Part shown: in pieces, positions 53,408-61,490 of the stretch | Position numbering within the stretch: the stretch's first letter is position 1 | Layout of the letters: each line of letters starts with the position of its first letter | Assembly: GCF_937903345.1 (NCBI RefSeq) | Contig: NZ_CALCZQ010000053.1 | Location: 62,001-126,000 of the forward strand | DNA: 64,000 bases | Source of the DNA: an uncultured Emticicia sp. | GTDB taxonomy: Bacteria; Bacteroidota; Bacteroidia; Cytophagales; Spirosomataceae | Reading direction: 5' to 3' | The notes under the pieces: generated by a model | What the model was told of the DNA's origin: nothing | The model's database searches: none | What the model saw: only the letters and a program-made list of their open reading frames with translations | Position numbers and translations under genes: made by a program

Positions 53408-54379
53408 TCAAGGAATATCTTTAGGTGGACGTGCAAAATATGCTTCAATTTCCTCTTTTGAAGGTTGTTTTAATGGTCGAATTACTCTAAAACCTAAAAA
53501 TGGAGCATTAGTCAGCCACCAATCAGATTTCGGAATTTGGGGGTCTCGTTGCTTTAACTCCGGCGTTGAGCTAAGTCGAGATGCACTGCGGAGTTTATCT
53601 GCATCATCGTCCCAATGCCCACCACGAATCACGTGTGGATAATGATTGGCTGGCTTAATATAAGGATTATTCGCGGCTTCGGGTTTGCTATAAAAATCGG
53701 CTACGTAAAGGTCAGAAGTCCATTCGGCTACGTTTCCGTACATATCATATAGCCCCCAAGCATTAGGTTTTAGCTGTCCTGATTTTTTGTACGCTCCCTC
53801 AGAATTTTCAAAATACCAGCCATATTCTTTTATTTTTGAGGCATCATTACCATAATAAAACGCTGTTACTGAACCAGCACGAGCAGCATATTCCCACTCT
53901 GCTTCGGTCGGTAAGCGATAAAAATGCCCAGTTTTTGCGTAAAGCCATTTACAAAATGAACGAGCCGCAAACTGTGTAACGTTACACACAGGAAAACCAC
54001 TATCTTTTCCCTGCCCAAATGACATCTCAACATAAGGCTGTGTTGGGCGTGCTACCGTACTTACACGACTAACTACTTCGGTTGTATTTTGTTCGTCTTT
54101 TACTTCGAGTTCTTTATTAAAATATGCCTCGTACATTTCCCACGAAGTTTCGTATTTTGCCATCCAAAATGCATCAATTTTTACTTTGTGTTGGGGCCCT
54201 TCGTCGGTTTTGCGGTCTTTTTCGGAATCGGGGCTTCCCATCATAAATTCACCTGCGGGAATCGGCTGCATATCCAAACCATGTTGCAGTCCAGGAATAT
54301 GCTCGGTGTAAGCTTTAAAATCTTCGTTGCGAAAAGCTACGCAAGCAAAGAAAAGTAGGGAGATTGTGAGTTTTTTCAA
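53408..54379 (-). CDS. formylglycine-generating-enzyme-like (SUMF1 fold) exported protein
   Basis: A 323-residue SUMF1/EgtB/PvdO-fold protein. The TTG at 54379 begins a signal peptide (KKLTISLLFFACVAF) and lies 20 bp after an exact promoter box, so it is preferred over an ATG at 54475. Core blocks: FMMGSPDSEKDRKTDEGPQHKV, FWMAKYETSWEMYEAYF, RLPTEAEWEYAARAGS, AWGLYDMYGNVAEWTSDLY, VIRGGHWDDDADKLRSASR and APFLGFRVIRP. The active-site cysteine pair of true sulfatase-activating FGE is absent (RGGHWDDDADKLRSA region has no Cys). It is therefore probably a structural or binding protein like the GldJ/GldK relatives. Confidence 0.85.
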   Translation of the reverse strand: MKKLTISLLFFACVAFRNEDFKAYTEHIPGLQHGLDMQPIPAGEFMMGSPDSEKDRKTDEGPQHKVKIDAFWMAKYETSWEMYEAYFNKELEVKDEQNTTEVVSRVSTVARPTQPYVEMSFGQGKDSGFPVCNVTQFAARSFCKWLYAKTGHFYRLPTEAEWEYAARAGSVTAFYYGNDASKIKEYGWYFENSEGAYKKSGQLKPNAWGLYDMYGNVAEWTSDLYVADFYSKPEAANNPYIKPANHYPHVIRGGHWDDDADKLRSASRLSSTPELKQRDPQIPKSDWWLTNAPFLGFRVIRPLKQPSKEEIEAYFARPPKDIP

Positions 54380-54398
54380 GGTTGAATAAGTTTTTTTA

Positions 54399-54406
54399 CA
54401 AATATA
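54399..54406 (-). promoter_or_regulatory. -7 box of the FGE-like gene (TATATTTG)
   Basis: Exact TAnnTTTG on the minus strand, 20 bp upstream of the TTG start at 54379. It would leave a leader of about 13 nt and excludes the upstream ATG. Confidence 0.65.
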
Positions 54407-54514
54407 GTCGAAGATTAGACTAAGATTAAAATGATTCAGCAGAAATTTCGAGACATTTGATAAATTAATAAACATAAAGTTTTTTATATCTTTATTAAAA
54501 TTTTACGCAACCAA

Positions 54515-55105
54515 TTGGAAACACCCATCAGCATATATCTTGAATCTTATAAGCAGATTTGTAACCAAATTACTGATGAAGAACTTGCTTTCGTTAGTAA
54601 AGGTCTGACCATATCAGAGTTCAAAGTCAAGCAATATTATTTGAAAGCGGGGCAAGTTCAAACCGCCATTGGCTATGTGGTAAGTGGACTGATGCGGTCG
54701 TTTTATATTGATGATAAAGGCAATGAAATAACGATTTCATTTGTCAAAGAAAAAGAATATGTCACAGATTATGGTGCTTTTGTGAGGCAAAAGCCGAGTA
54801 AATACTATTTTCAGTGCCTTGAACCGTGCGTAGTAGTCAATTTGCTATATTCTCAAATGCAAGATGGGTACAATGAATATAAGAACATCGAACGATACGG
54901 TCGTTTAGTCACTGAAGAAGTTTTGGTACAACAACAAACCCGTTTGGAGAGTTTTTTATTTGAAAAAGCCGAAGAACGTTATCTCAATTTTATCAAGCGA
55001 AGCCCAAACCTTTTCAATCGAATTTCGCTTACTTATCTTTCATCTTATCTCGGAATCGAACGCCAATCGCTCAGTCGAATACGAAAAATGCTTGCTCAAA
55101 AATAA
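54515..55105 (+). CDS. Crp/Fnr family transcriptional regulator
   Basis: A 196-residue regulator starting at a TTG (54515; METPISIYLES with TTG read as Met). Cyclic-nucleotide-binding-like jelly roll (about 25-115: YLKAGQVQTAIGYVVSGLMRSFYIDDKGNEITISFVKEKEYV), dimer helix and a short HTH (ISLTYLSSYLGIERQSLSRIRKML). It lacks cysteines arranged for an Fe-S cluster, so it is unlikely to be an FNR-type oxygen sensor. The ligand is unknown. It may control the downstream DUF2141/ABA4-like operon (inference from position). Confidence 0.88.
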   Translation: METPISIYLESYKQICNQITDEELAFVSKGLTISEFKVKQYYLKAGQVQTAIGYVVSGLMRSFYIDDKGNEITISFVKEKEYVTDYGAFVRQKPSKYYFQCLEPCVVVNLLYSQMQDGYNEYKNIERYGRLVTEEVLVQQQTRLESFLFEKAEERYLNFIKRSPNLFNRISLTYLSSYLGIERQSLSRIRKMLAQK

Positions 55106-55192
55106 TTCTCAAATCATTTTGTAACAAATGTGACAGCTAAATTAGTTTTAGATTTCAGTATTTTGCACAAGAAACATCAAATAATCAAAATT

Positions 55193-55615
55193 ATGAAATC
55201 AATTCTTTTGCTCACCTCACTCCTTTTCTTTGGTTTTTTAGAAAGCCATGCACAAACTTTCAATCTAAAAGTTTCTAATGTAAAAAGCACCGCCACACTC
55301 CGAATTGCTTTTTATAAGAAAGAAAACAAATTTCCAGACGAAGGTAAATTTGCCTTTGCAAAGGAATTCAAACCAACGAAAACTGGTGATATTATCCTAA
55401 GTTTTACCGATATTTCTGCTGGTGAATATGCTTTGGCTATTTATCAAGACTCGAACGGCAATAAAAAACTGGACACTAATATGGTAGGCTACCCAAAAGA
55501 GCCGTTTGGCTTTTCGCAGAATATCAAACCAAGATTCTCAGCCCCTGCCTACGAAGAATGTAAAATTGCTTTCAATGCCAATAATACAACATTTTCAATC
55601 AAACTAATCGACTAA
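55193..55615 (+). CDS. DUF2141 domain-containing secreted protein
   Basis: A 140-residue exported protein; the ATG at 55193 begins a signal peptide (MKSILLLTSLLFFGF, cleavage after SHAQ), while an upstream in-frame ATG at 55130 is preceded by non-conserved residues. One DUF2141 domain with ATLRIAFYKKENKFPDEG, YALAIYQDSNGNKKLDTNMVGYPKEPFGFS and APAYEECKIAF, a beta-sandwich domain that sometimes binds calcium (DSNGNKKLD resembles an EF-like loop). Function unknown. The next gene begins one base after its stop. Confidence 0.85.
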   Translation: MKSILLLTSLLFFGFLESHAQTFNLKVSNVKSTATLRIAFYKKENKFPDEGKFAFAKEFKPTKTGDIILSFTDISAGEYALAIYQDSNGNKKLDTNMVGYPKEPFGFSQNIKPRFSAPAYEECKIAFNANNTTFSIKLID

Positions 55616-55616
55616 C

Positions 55617-56048
55617 ATGAACGCTTCTTTAATTTTTCAATTTGGTAATTCTTTTATCATCTTTGGCTGGCTATTGCTTATTATCGCCCCAAACTGGAAA
55701 CATACTCAAAATATCATTCTCAATGGTTTTATCCTTTTGTTTGCGGTCATTTATACTTTCTTGATTCTGAAAGACATCGGAGATTTCAAAGCTGATAGTT
55801 TCAGTACACTCGCCAACGTAAAAGCATTATTTCAGAATGACAATGCCGTGGCAGCGGGTTGGTTTCACTACTTAGCTTTCGACTTATTTGTGGGAGCATA
55901 CATCGTTCGTGCGGCCAAGAAACTCAATATTTCTCGTTGGTGGGCTACGCTTGCACTTCCTTTTACCTTTATGTTTGGCCCGATGGGCTACCTCATTTTT
56001 TTCATCTTAAAAACCATTAAATCAGTATCTAAAAATGACACTAATTAG
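55617..56048 (+). CDS. ABA4-like (DUF4281) membrane protein
   Basis: A 143-residue polytopic protein with four predicted membrane segments (about 7-25, 33-52, 88-108, 115-135). The conserved block WFHYLAFDLFVGAYIVRAA and the end LPFTFMFGPMGYLIFFIL match the ABA4-like/DUF4281 family, named after a plant neoxanthin-forming protein. The bacterial role is not established; an interaction with carotenoids or isoprenoids is speculative. Overlaps the next gene by 14 bp. Confidence 0.85.
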   Translation: MNASLIFQFGNSFIIFGWLLLIIAPNWKHTQNIILNGFILLFAVIYTFLILKDIGDFKADSFSTLANVKALFQNDNAVAAGWFHYLAFDLFVGAYIVRAAKKLNISRWWATLALPFTFMFGPMGYLIFFILKTIKSVSKNDTN

Positions 56049-56817
56049 TGAAATATATCGTAGAAATAAACTTTTAGCCCAAGTTGGTACAATCCATTTA
56101 GTGTTGGCTTTAATACTGGGAATTTATTCATTCTTCAATAAAGAATTGATAATGGGAATCAATTCGATGATAAAACCCATAAAATTTGCTTTAAGCATCT
56201 GGATTTATGCTTGGACAATGGCCATGTTACTTTTTTATTTCAATGATAAAAAGAAAGTACGCAACTTATCAATTTTGGCAGTAGTAACAATGGTTTACGA
56301 GCAGTTTGTTATCACTTTTCAAGCATTTAGAGGACAACTTTCTCATTTTAATAATTCGAGCGTTTTGGGTGGTATTTTATACGCTTTTATGGGTATTTTT
56401 ATTGTAGCCTTGACTTTTCAAACTTTACGAATAAGCCTTACATTTATTCGCCAAAGTACTTATACAATTTCGGCACCGTTGGTTTTGAGTATTCAAATTG
56501 GTTTGATTTATTTCGTAATTTTTAGCTTTTTTGGTGGCTATATCAGTGGTGTAAACGGACACACTATTGGGGCAAAAGATGGTGGTGAAGGATTAGCACT
56601 CATCAATTGGAGTACCACATTTGGCGATTTACGGGTAGCTCACTTCTTTGGAATTCACGCCCTGCAAATAATTCCACTTTTTGGATATTGGGTTTCAAGA
56701 AAAAAGGAGTCAGCTACCGCAACTAAAGCCATTTGGGTATTTTCGGGTGTTTATTTAGCTTATGTATGCTTTACAATGATTCAAGCTTTGTTAGGAATGC
56801 CGTTTTTAAAATTGTAA
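56035..56817 (+). CDS. uncharacterised seven-helix membrane protein
   Basis: A 260-residue integral membrane protein with about seven hydrophobic segments and no recognised family by eye. Conserved-looking stretches are FNKELIMGINSMIKPIKFALSIW, GQLSHFNNSS, FFGGYISGVNGHTIG and FGDLRVAHFFGIHALQIIPLFGYW; His and Asp/Arg in the later helices could bind a metal or haem. It overlaps the ABA4-like gene by 14 bp, so both are translated together and probably act together in the membrane. A weak hairpin terminator follows. Confidence 0.75.
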   Translation: MTLISEIYRRNKLLAQVGTIHLVLALILGIYSFFNKELIMGINSMIKPIKFALSIWIYAWTMAMLLFYFNDKKKVRNLSILAVVTMVYEQFVITFQAFRGQLSHFNNSSVLGGILYAFMGIFIVALTFQTLRISLTFIRQSTYTISAPLVLSIQIGLIYFVIFSFFGGYISGVNGHTIGAKDGGEGLALINWSTTFGDLRVAHFFGIHALQIIPLFGYWVSRKKESATATKAIWVFSGVYLAYVCFTMIQALLGMPFLKL

Positions 56818-56818
56818 A

Positions 56819-56845
56819 GAAAAGGAGGATTATTTCCTCCTTTTC
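56819..56845 (+). terminator. hairpin terminator after the seven-helix protein gene
   Basis: GAAAAGGAGGA (56819-56829) pairs with TCCTCCTTTTC (56835-56845), loop 5 nt, four T. Moderate strength. Confidence 0.7.
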
Positions 56846-56981
56846 AGCTTCAGACCACTTAAATTACTTCATTTGCTTCCCAAATTTGAGGAATTTCAAA
56901 TATAAATTTCATCAATTATACCATGCCTTAGGGATTTTATCAACAATGATGGTATATAAGTTATAAACCTCCTCTAAAACT

Positions 56982-57016
56982 CTGTTGACTGCTAACCATA
57001 GACTTTGGACTAAAAA
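56982..57016. repeat. heptad repeat site I
   Basis: Five 7-bp words beginning CT or CC (CTGTTGA, CTGCTAA, CTTTGGA and variants) between the convergent seven-helix and DUF4136 genes, next to the 3' end of the latter. Confidence 0.65.
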
Positions 57017-57019
57017 ACC

Positions 57020-57619
57020 TTACTTCACTGAAATCACATTTTCTAAATCGGTCTTTTGTTTGGTAACGTTTCCTGCTTTTTGAACAGGAAACTTCCTTAA
57101 AATTCGTTTTACCTTCTTACGGAAAATCTCGGTAGCATAAGCTGGATTATCAATAATTTCACCCGCAGCACCACGCCAAACTAATTGCCCAGTTTGGGCA
57201 TCTACAATATCAATGATTAGGGTTCCATCATCATATTTTACAATTTCGGGGCTTTCACAATAAGTTCGTTGGCTCAAATCGGTCAAATATCGCTCGCCTC
57301 TATAAAAACCTGCTCCACACACCAAATTTTGAAATTTTTGTTCTTCCACATAAATATGAAAATCAACCAGAAAATCGGGTGTGGCGATATTTCTATGAAA
57401 ACCGTTTTTCGCTAAGTTTTTATCAATTTCTCTCATTAAGGTTTGATTCAACTCAACCGAACTATAAAGCGGATGTGCTGCATTGGTAGCTACGAGTGTA
57501 TTCCAACCATAAGTTCGATATTGATCGATGGCAATATTTGGTTCTCGTTCGATTTGTATATTCCTGGTACAATTTAATTCGATTATAGCTAAAAATAATA
57601 TTACTACAGTTAGTTTCAT
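57020..57619 (-). CDS. DUF4136 domain-containing lipoprotein
   Basis: A 199-residue lipoprotein. The ATG at 57619 is chosen because an exact -7 box lies at 57638-57645, so transcription should start after the ATGs at 57661 and 57637. Lipobox region LFLAIIELNC (Cys18), then DUF4136: REPNIAIDQYRTYGWN, TLMREIDKNLAKNGFHRN, PDFLVDFHIYVEE, and YDDGTLIIDIVDAQTGQLVWRGAA. Probably outer-membrane or periplasmic; role unknown. Basic C-terminal tail. Confidence 0.87.
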   Translation of the reverse strand: MKLTVVILFLAIIELNCTRNIQIEREPNIAIDQYRTYGWNTLVATNAAHPLYSSVELNQTLMREIDKNLAKNGFHRNIATPDFLVDFHIYVEEQKFQNLVCGAGFYRGERYLTDLSQRTYCESPEIVKYDDGTLIIDIVDAQTGQLVWRGAAGEIIDNPAYATEIFRKKVKRILRKFPVQKAGNVTKQKTDLENVISVK

Positions 57620-57637
57620 ATCTTTCTGATTTTTCAT

Positions 57638-57645
57638 CAAAAATA
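57638..57645 (-). promoter_or_regulatory. -7 box of the DUF4136 gene (TATTTTTG)
   Basis: Exact TAnnTTTG on the minus strand, 18 bp before the ATG at 57619; decides the start codon choice. Confidence 0.55.
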
Positions 57646-57710
57646 CTTTGGCTTTAAACACGATTCTATGTCAGATGGCATACAAAAATATGATAGTAGT
57701 CAGTTATTGA

Positions 57711-57752
57711 TGTAAACTTCCTAAACAAAAATGTAAACTTCCTAAACAAAAA
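57711..57752. repeat. 21-bp perfect tandem duplication
   Basis: A 21-bp unit (57711-57731) is repeated exactly at 57732-57752; it begins TGTAAACTTCC and ends in five A. Twenty-one is three heptads. It lies right before a terminator. Confidence 0.85.
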
Positions 57753-57780
57753 AGAGTAGCTTGATGAGCTACTCTTTTTT
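57748..57780. terminator. bidirectional terminator
   Basis: AAAAAAGAGTAGCT (57748-57761) pairs perfectly with AGCTACTCTTTTTT (57767-57780), loop TGATG, T- and A-runs on both strands. It closes the gene ending at 57808 on the minus strand. Confidence 0.92.
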
Positions 57781-57807
57781 GTTTAATTCATTGTGTATTA
57801 TTAATAA

Positions 57808-58158
57808 CTAATCAACTTTATTGATTTTTTTGCTACGAGCATCACTTCCAATTTTTGTTTGCAAATTCTTCTGCTTATAATTTTGATACTTCCAATCATT
57901 TTTTACCTTAACCATGATCGTTTTTGATGAAGATTCTTGCAAACCTTGTTTTTTGTAATTCCGATGATTGGTTTGAGGGTTGGTTGAATAATAATTATTC
58001 AACTGAACTTGAGCTGGAGCCAAGGCCTTTGGTTTGTGTCCGAAAAGCTGGTTTTGCTGTTTATAATTAGCCGAATTGGTAGCATTTGTCTGTGTAAAAA
58101 TTGTGGTAATTATCGCCAAAGCAGATAACACCACTAAAGCGTTAAGTGTATTTTTCAT
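57808..58158 (-). CDS. small secreted Asn/Gln/Lys-rich protein
   Basis: A 116-residue protein of unknown function. A signal peptide (MKNTLNALVVLSALAIITTIF) with likely cleavage after about residue 27 is followed by a low-complexity, basic mature part rich in Asn, Gln, Lys and Tyr (NYKQQNQLFGHKPKA, NNYYSTNPQTNHRNYKKQGL, YQNYKQKNLQ). There is no recognised domain. A consensus-quality promoter (TTTG-N20-TAATTTTG) suggests good expression. Could be an envelope-associated or matrix protein. Confidence 0.75.
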   Translation of the reverse strand: MKNTLNALVVLSALAIITTIFTQTNATNSANYKQQNQLFGHKPKALAPAQVQLNNYYSTNPQTNHRNYKKQGLQESSSKTIMVKVKNDWKYQNYKQKNLQTKIGSDARSKKINKVD

Positions 58159-58201
58159 TTTTCGAATAATTTTTGTTGTATGTTCTCTCTTGGGAACATT
58201 T

Positions 58202-58233
58202 CAAAATTATACTCGAAATAAATACAGAACAAA
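58202..58233 (-). promoter_or_regulatory. full Bacteroidota promoter (TTTG-N20-TAATTTTG)
   Basis: On the minus strand TTTG (58230-58233) and TAATTTTG (58202-58209) are separated by 20 bp, the consensus spacing, 44 bp upstream of the ATG of the small secreted protein. The best-matching promoter in the window. Confidence 0.8.
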
Positions 58234-58279
58234 GATTAGAAGACATATTTGAGTAAAAATACTCAATTCTAATTTCATT

Positions 58280-58384
58280 CTAATCCCGCTTGGCTTTCTT
58301 CTCACGCTTTTCTTCTTTTTTCTCTTTGGCTGTTTTCAAAGGCTCTTTTTTTACAGCTTTCTTCGCATCTTGACTTTTTGCCAT
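58280..58384 (-). CDS. small Lys/Glu-rich protein (34 residues)
   Basis: A complete ATG-to-TAG frame of 34 codons: begins MAKSQDAKKAVKKEP and continues in KEKKEEKREKK-type charged repeats ending KAKRD. Very basic, likely one highly charged helix and nucleic-acid- or ribosome-associated. Short proteins starting MAKSQxAKK occur in Bacteroidota, from memory. It lies between the secreted small-protein gene and murF-alr, on the same strand. Unknown function. Confidence 0.6.
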   Translation of the reverse strand: MAKSQDAKKAVKKEPLKTAKEKKEEKREKKAKRD

Positions 58385-58461
58385 ATTATTTGTTGGTGTT
58401 TAAGGATAATATTCTAAAGTTGGGTAAATTTAGCGTTTATTATTGGTAAAAAAATCTTTTT

Positions 58462-60975
58462 TTATTCCTTATAAAAAACCCGCTTCACACGCTCACTCAC
58501 CCCCGTCAGGATTTCGTATGAAATTGTTCCAATCGATATTGCTAATTCTTTGATTGATAAATCTTTACCGAAAATAACAACTTGATCGCCTTCTTCACAT
58601 TCGGTTTCGCTTACATCAATCATGGTCATATCCATGCAGACGTTACCTACAACTGGGCAAGCTACGCCATTGACCAAAACTTTACCTACACCTTTACTAA
58701 AACCACGATCAAAACCATCAGCATATCCAATGGCAATTGTGGCTATTTTTGAGTCTTTCTCTAAAACTCCCTTACGACTATAACCAACGGTTTCACCTGC
58801 TTTAAGGTATTTAATTTGAGAAATAACAGTTTTTAATGTTCCGACCGTCTGTAATTCTTTTTGTTCACTATTTGTTACTTCTAAGCCATAAAGACCTATT
58901 CCGAGTCGAACCATATCAAATTTTGCTTCTGGAAAACGAATAATTCCAGCAGAATTACAAATATGTCGCAATGGTTTTTGTCCATCTAAATCATTTATTA
59001 TTTGCTGAGACATTTGCTCAAATCTTTCAATCTGAGTTTTAGAGAACGCATTGTGTTCGCTTTCATCCGCACCCACTAAATGACTAAAAATAGAAGCAAT
59101 CTTTATTTTCGAATTTTGCTTCAATAATTCAATTAGTTGTTCGATATCCTTAGCCTCAAAACCCAAACGGTGCATCCCTGTATCAAGTTTGAGGTGAATA
59201 TTGCCAACAGTCCTTTCAGCCTGGTATGAAGGTGAGTTTTCTTTAATGTATGTTAAATATTCTTTAAAAACTTTAAAACTATAAATTTCTGGTTCTAAAT
59301 TGTACTCAATAAGCTTTGCGAAAGATTCTGGTTGTGGATTGAGTACCATAATTGGGAGCTTGATTCCATTTTGGCGAAGCACAACACCCTCATCGGTATA
59401 GGCAACTCCCAAATAATCAACACGGTGATATTCAAGTAAACTTGCGACTTCTGCACTGCCACTTCCGTAGGCAAATGCTTTTACCATCACCATTATTTTT
59501 GTACTTGAACCAATTTTATTCCTGTAAAAATTCAGATTATTGGTCAAAGCATCAAGATTTACCTCAAATATCGTCCCGTGAACTTTCAGTGTTAGCCGAT
59601 TAATAATTTTTTCGAACTCAAATTTTCTTGCACCTTTTACTAATATCAACGAACTTTGAAGCTGGTTGATAGGGAATTTTTCAAGAAATTCTTCGGTAGA
59701 ATGATAAAAAACTATCGACGGATTGGTTGTTTTTCTTTCACTAGCTGACGATGGATAAAATGACTTTTGATTGCGAGAAATTACATCTCCAATACCTACA
59801 ACTCTATCAATTTGCTTGCCTTTAATTAGTTCGGCAATACTTTCGTACAGATCTGCTTCTTCTAGGCCAGACTGCAATACATCGCTGATAATTAGCACTT
59901 TATCTCGCTTCGTGTACTGCTGAGTCATGAAATCAAGTGCAACCGAAAGTCCAGCATAATCATTATTATAGGTATCATCAATCAGATAGCAATCATTGAT
60001 TCCTTGCTTCAATTCCAAACGCATTGCAATTGGCTTGAGCATATCTAAGCGGCTCTGAATTTCGAGAAAATTGATACCTTGATGCAGCATCAAAAATATG
60101 CAATGTGTAGCATTTTCGATGGAAGCATCATCGGCAAACGGAATCTTGAAATCGTAGATTTGGCTATTCCATAAAATCTGTAAGGTGCAGTAGGTGTTTT
60201 GTTTGTTGACGTTTACAAATATTTTACTTCCCGCTTTTCTCGACCAATCAATCAGTTCGATATTTGGATTGACAGCTTTTAATAAAATTCTGATTTCGTC
60301 GTCGATGTCTTCAAAATCTTTGCAATAAATAAGCGTTTTACTTCGCTGAAACAAACGAAGTTTTTCGGTCGCTTTTTGTTTACGACTTCTAAAACCTTCA
60401 TCATGTGCCGAACCAAGATTTGTAAAAATCCCAATAGTTGGACGTATTACTGGCTCAAGAAACTCCATTTCTCCCGATTTTGAGATACCAGCCTCAAAAA
60501 CTCCGAAATTATGATGTTCGTTAAGTTCCCAAACCGAAAGCGGTACACCTATTTGAGAGTTATAACTTCGTGGACTTTTTACTAAATTATAGTCTTTGGC
60601 TAATAAAACGCTCAACCATTCCTTTACAATCGTTTTGCCATTGCTTCCTGTAACACCAACCACTGGAATATCAAAAGCCTGACGGTGAGTTGTCGCTAAA
60701 TGCTGCAATGCTCGAATAGCGTTTTCGACTACAAAAAATTTAGCTTCCGAAAAGTTTTCGAGTTGAGATTTTAGCACGTCATTCAATGCTTTTTTCTCGA
60801 CCACAAACTCACGTACACCTTTTTCGTAAAGTTCTTTGATAAAGACATGACCATCATGACGCTCGCCTTGAATAGCAAAAAATATACTTTGCTCTGATTG
60901 AGACACAAAACGGCTATCGGTTAGCAGAACCGTAGCTTTGGTAATAATAGGTTCGGAAAGAAAATTCACGTACAA
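58462..60975 (-). CDS. bifunctional MurF-alanine racemase fusion
   Basis: An 837-residue two-domain protein. Residues 1-450: MurF ligase, with P-loop GVTGSNGKTIVKEWL at about 110, GVFEAGISKSGEMEF, LGSAHDEGF and a DDTYNNDYAG block; it adds D-Ala-D-Ala to the UDP-MurNAc tripeptide. Residues 465-837: PLP alanine racemase with VMVKAFAYGSGS (Lys for PLP), LDTGMHRLGF, GYADGFDRG and the C-terminal catalytic region VGNVCMDMTMIDVSE. This fusion of D-Ala supply and ligation is typical of Bacteroidota. Cytoplasmic. Followed in the upstream direction by a 60-bp gap with a palindrome. Confidence 0.96.
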   Translation of the reverse strand: MYVNFLSEPIITKATVLLTDSRFVSQSEQSIFFAIQGERHDGHVFIKELYEKGVREFVVEKKALNDVLKSQLENFSEAKFFVVENAIRALQHLATTHRQAFDIPVVGVTGSNGKTIVKEWLSVLLAKDYNLVKSPRSYNSQIGVPLSVWELNEHHNFGVFEAGISKSGEMEFLEPVIRPTIGIFTNLGSAHDEGFRSRKQKATEKLRLFQRSKTLIYCKDFEDIDDEIRILLKAVNPNIELIDWSRKAGSKIFVNVNKQNTYCTLQILWNSQIYDFKIPFADDASIENATHCIFLMLHQGINFLEIQSRLDMLKPIAMRLELKQGINDCYLIDDTYNNDYAGLSVALDFMTQQYTKRDKVLIISDVLQSGLEEADLYESIAELIKGKQIDRVVGIGDVISRNQKSFYPSSASERKTTNPSIVFYHSTEEFLEKFPINQLQSSLILVKGARKFEFEKIINRLTLKVHGTIFEVNLDALTNNLNFYRNKIGSSTKIMVMVKAFAYGSGSAEVASLLEYHRVDYLGVAYTDEGVVLRQNGIKLPIMVLNPQPESFAKLIEYNLEPEIYSFKVFKEYLTYIKENSPSYQAERTVGNIHLKLDTGMHRLGFEAKDIEQLIELLKQNSKIKIASIFSHLVGADESEHNAFSKTQIERFEQMSQQIINDLDGQKPLRHICNSAGIIRFPEAKFDMVRLGIGLYGLEVTNSEQKELQTVGTLKTVISQIKYLKAGETVGYSRKGVLEKDSKIATIAIGYADGFDRGFSKGVGKVLVNGVACPVVGNVCMDMTMIDVSETECEEGDQVVIFGKDLSIKELAISIGTISYEILTGVSERVKRVFYKE

Positions 60976-60987
60976 AAGAAAGATTTA

Positions 60988-61032
60988 ACACCCCCTGTTG
61001 GGTCTGATCGCCGATACTGAGGGTTGGGGTGT
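60988..61032. repeat. palindromic intergenic element
   Basis: ACACCCC (60988-60994) pairs with GGGGTGT (61026-61032), and inside it ATCGCCGAT forms a small palindrome (ATCG-C-CGAT). It sits in the 59-bp gap between the lipoprotein gene and murF-alr. A transcribed structure is likely. Confidence 0.5.
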
Positions 61033-61034
61033 GG

Positions 61035-61466
61035 CTAAAAGGTTGGAAGAAACTCCATATTTACAAATTGTCCAGCACTAATCATTTTATTATTTTCAGC
61101 CTGCAAAATTATCTTGGCTTTTGAGATTTCGATTACTTTGAATTGTCCTTTAAAGCCTAAAATATCAATATCTAAAACTTGATTATTGCTGATAAGATAC
61201 CACGTGCCTGCATTCAAGATCTGCTTTGTAATTCGGTCTTTTGCACGAGTTACGTTGTCGTTCCGAAATTCATAATCTAAGCCAAAAAGGGCTTGAGCTT
61301 GCGAATTTAGCTGGTTTTGACTCAAAGTTTTGCCCTCTATATCAGTAAAACGGTCGAGTTTCCAGAAATTAGCCGAAAGAACTTTTGATGGTTCGGCAAC
61401 CGCCACTGCTGACTTTTTGCAGCTAAAGGCAAAAAAGACAAAACCAATCAATAACAAATTTTTCAT
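61035..61466 (-). CDS. uncharacterised lipocalin-like lipoprotein
   Basis: A 143-residue lipoprotein: signal with lipobox Cys16 (FVFFAFSC), then alternating beta-strand patterns (FWKLDRFTDIEGKTL, YEFRNDNVTRAK, GTWYLISNNQVLDIDI, GQFKVIEISKAKIILQAE) that fit a small lipocalin- or META-like beta-barrel. No family motif is decisive. Located between coaD and murF-alr, on the same strand; probably cotranscribed with coaD (24-bp gap). Confidence 0.7.
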   Translation of the reverse strand: MKNLLLIGFVFFAFSCKKSAVAVAEPSKVLSANFWKLDRFTDIEGKTLSQNQLNSQAQALFGLDYEFRNDNVTRAKDRITKQILNAGTWYLISNNQVLDIDILGFKGQFKVIEISKAKIILQAENNKMISAGQFVNMEFLPTF

Positions 61467-61490
61467 TATATCTAATAATTTTAAAAATTC

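Noticed and set aside
58462..60975. Assembly fusion of separate murF and alr genes
   Set aside because: The fusion is a known Bacteroidota arrangement with intact motifs in both halves.
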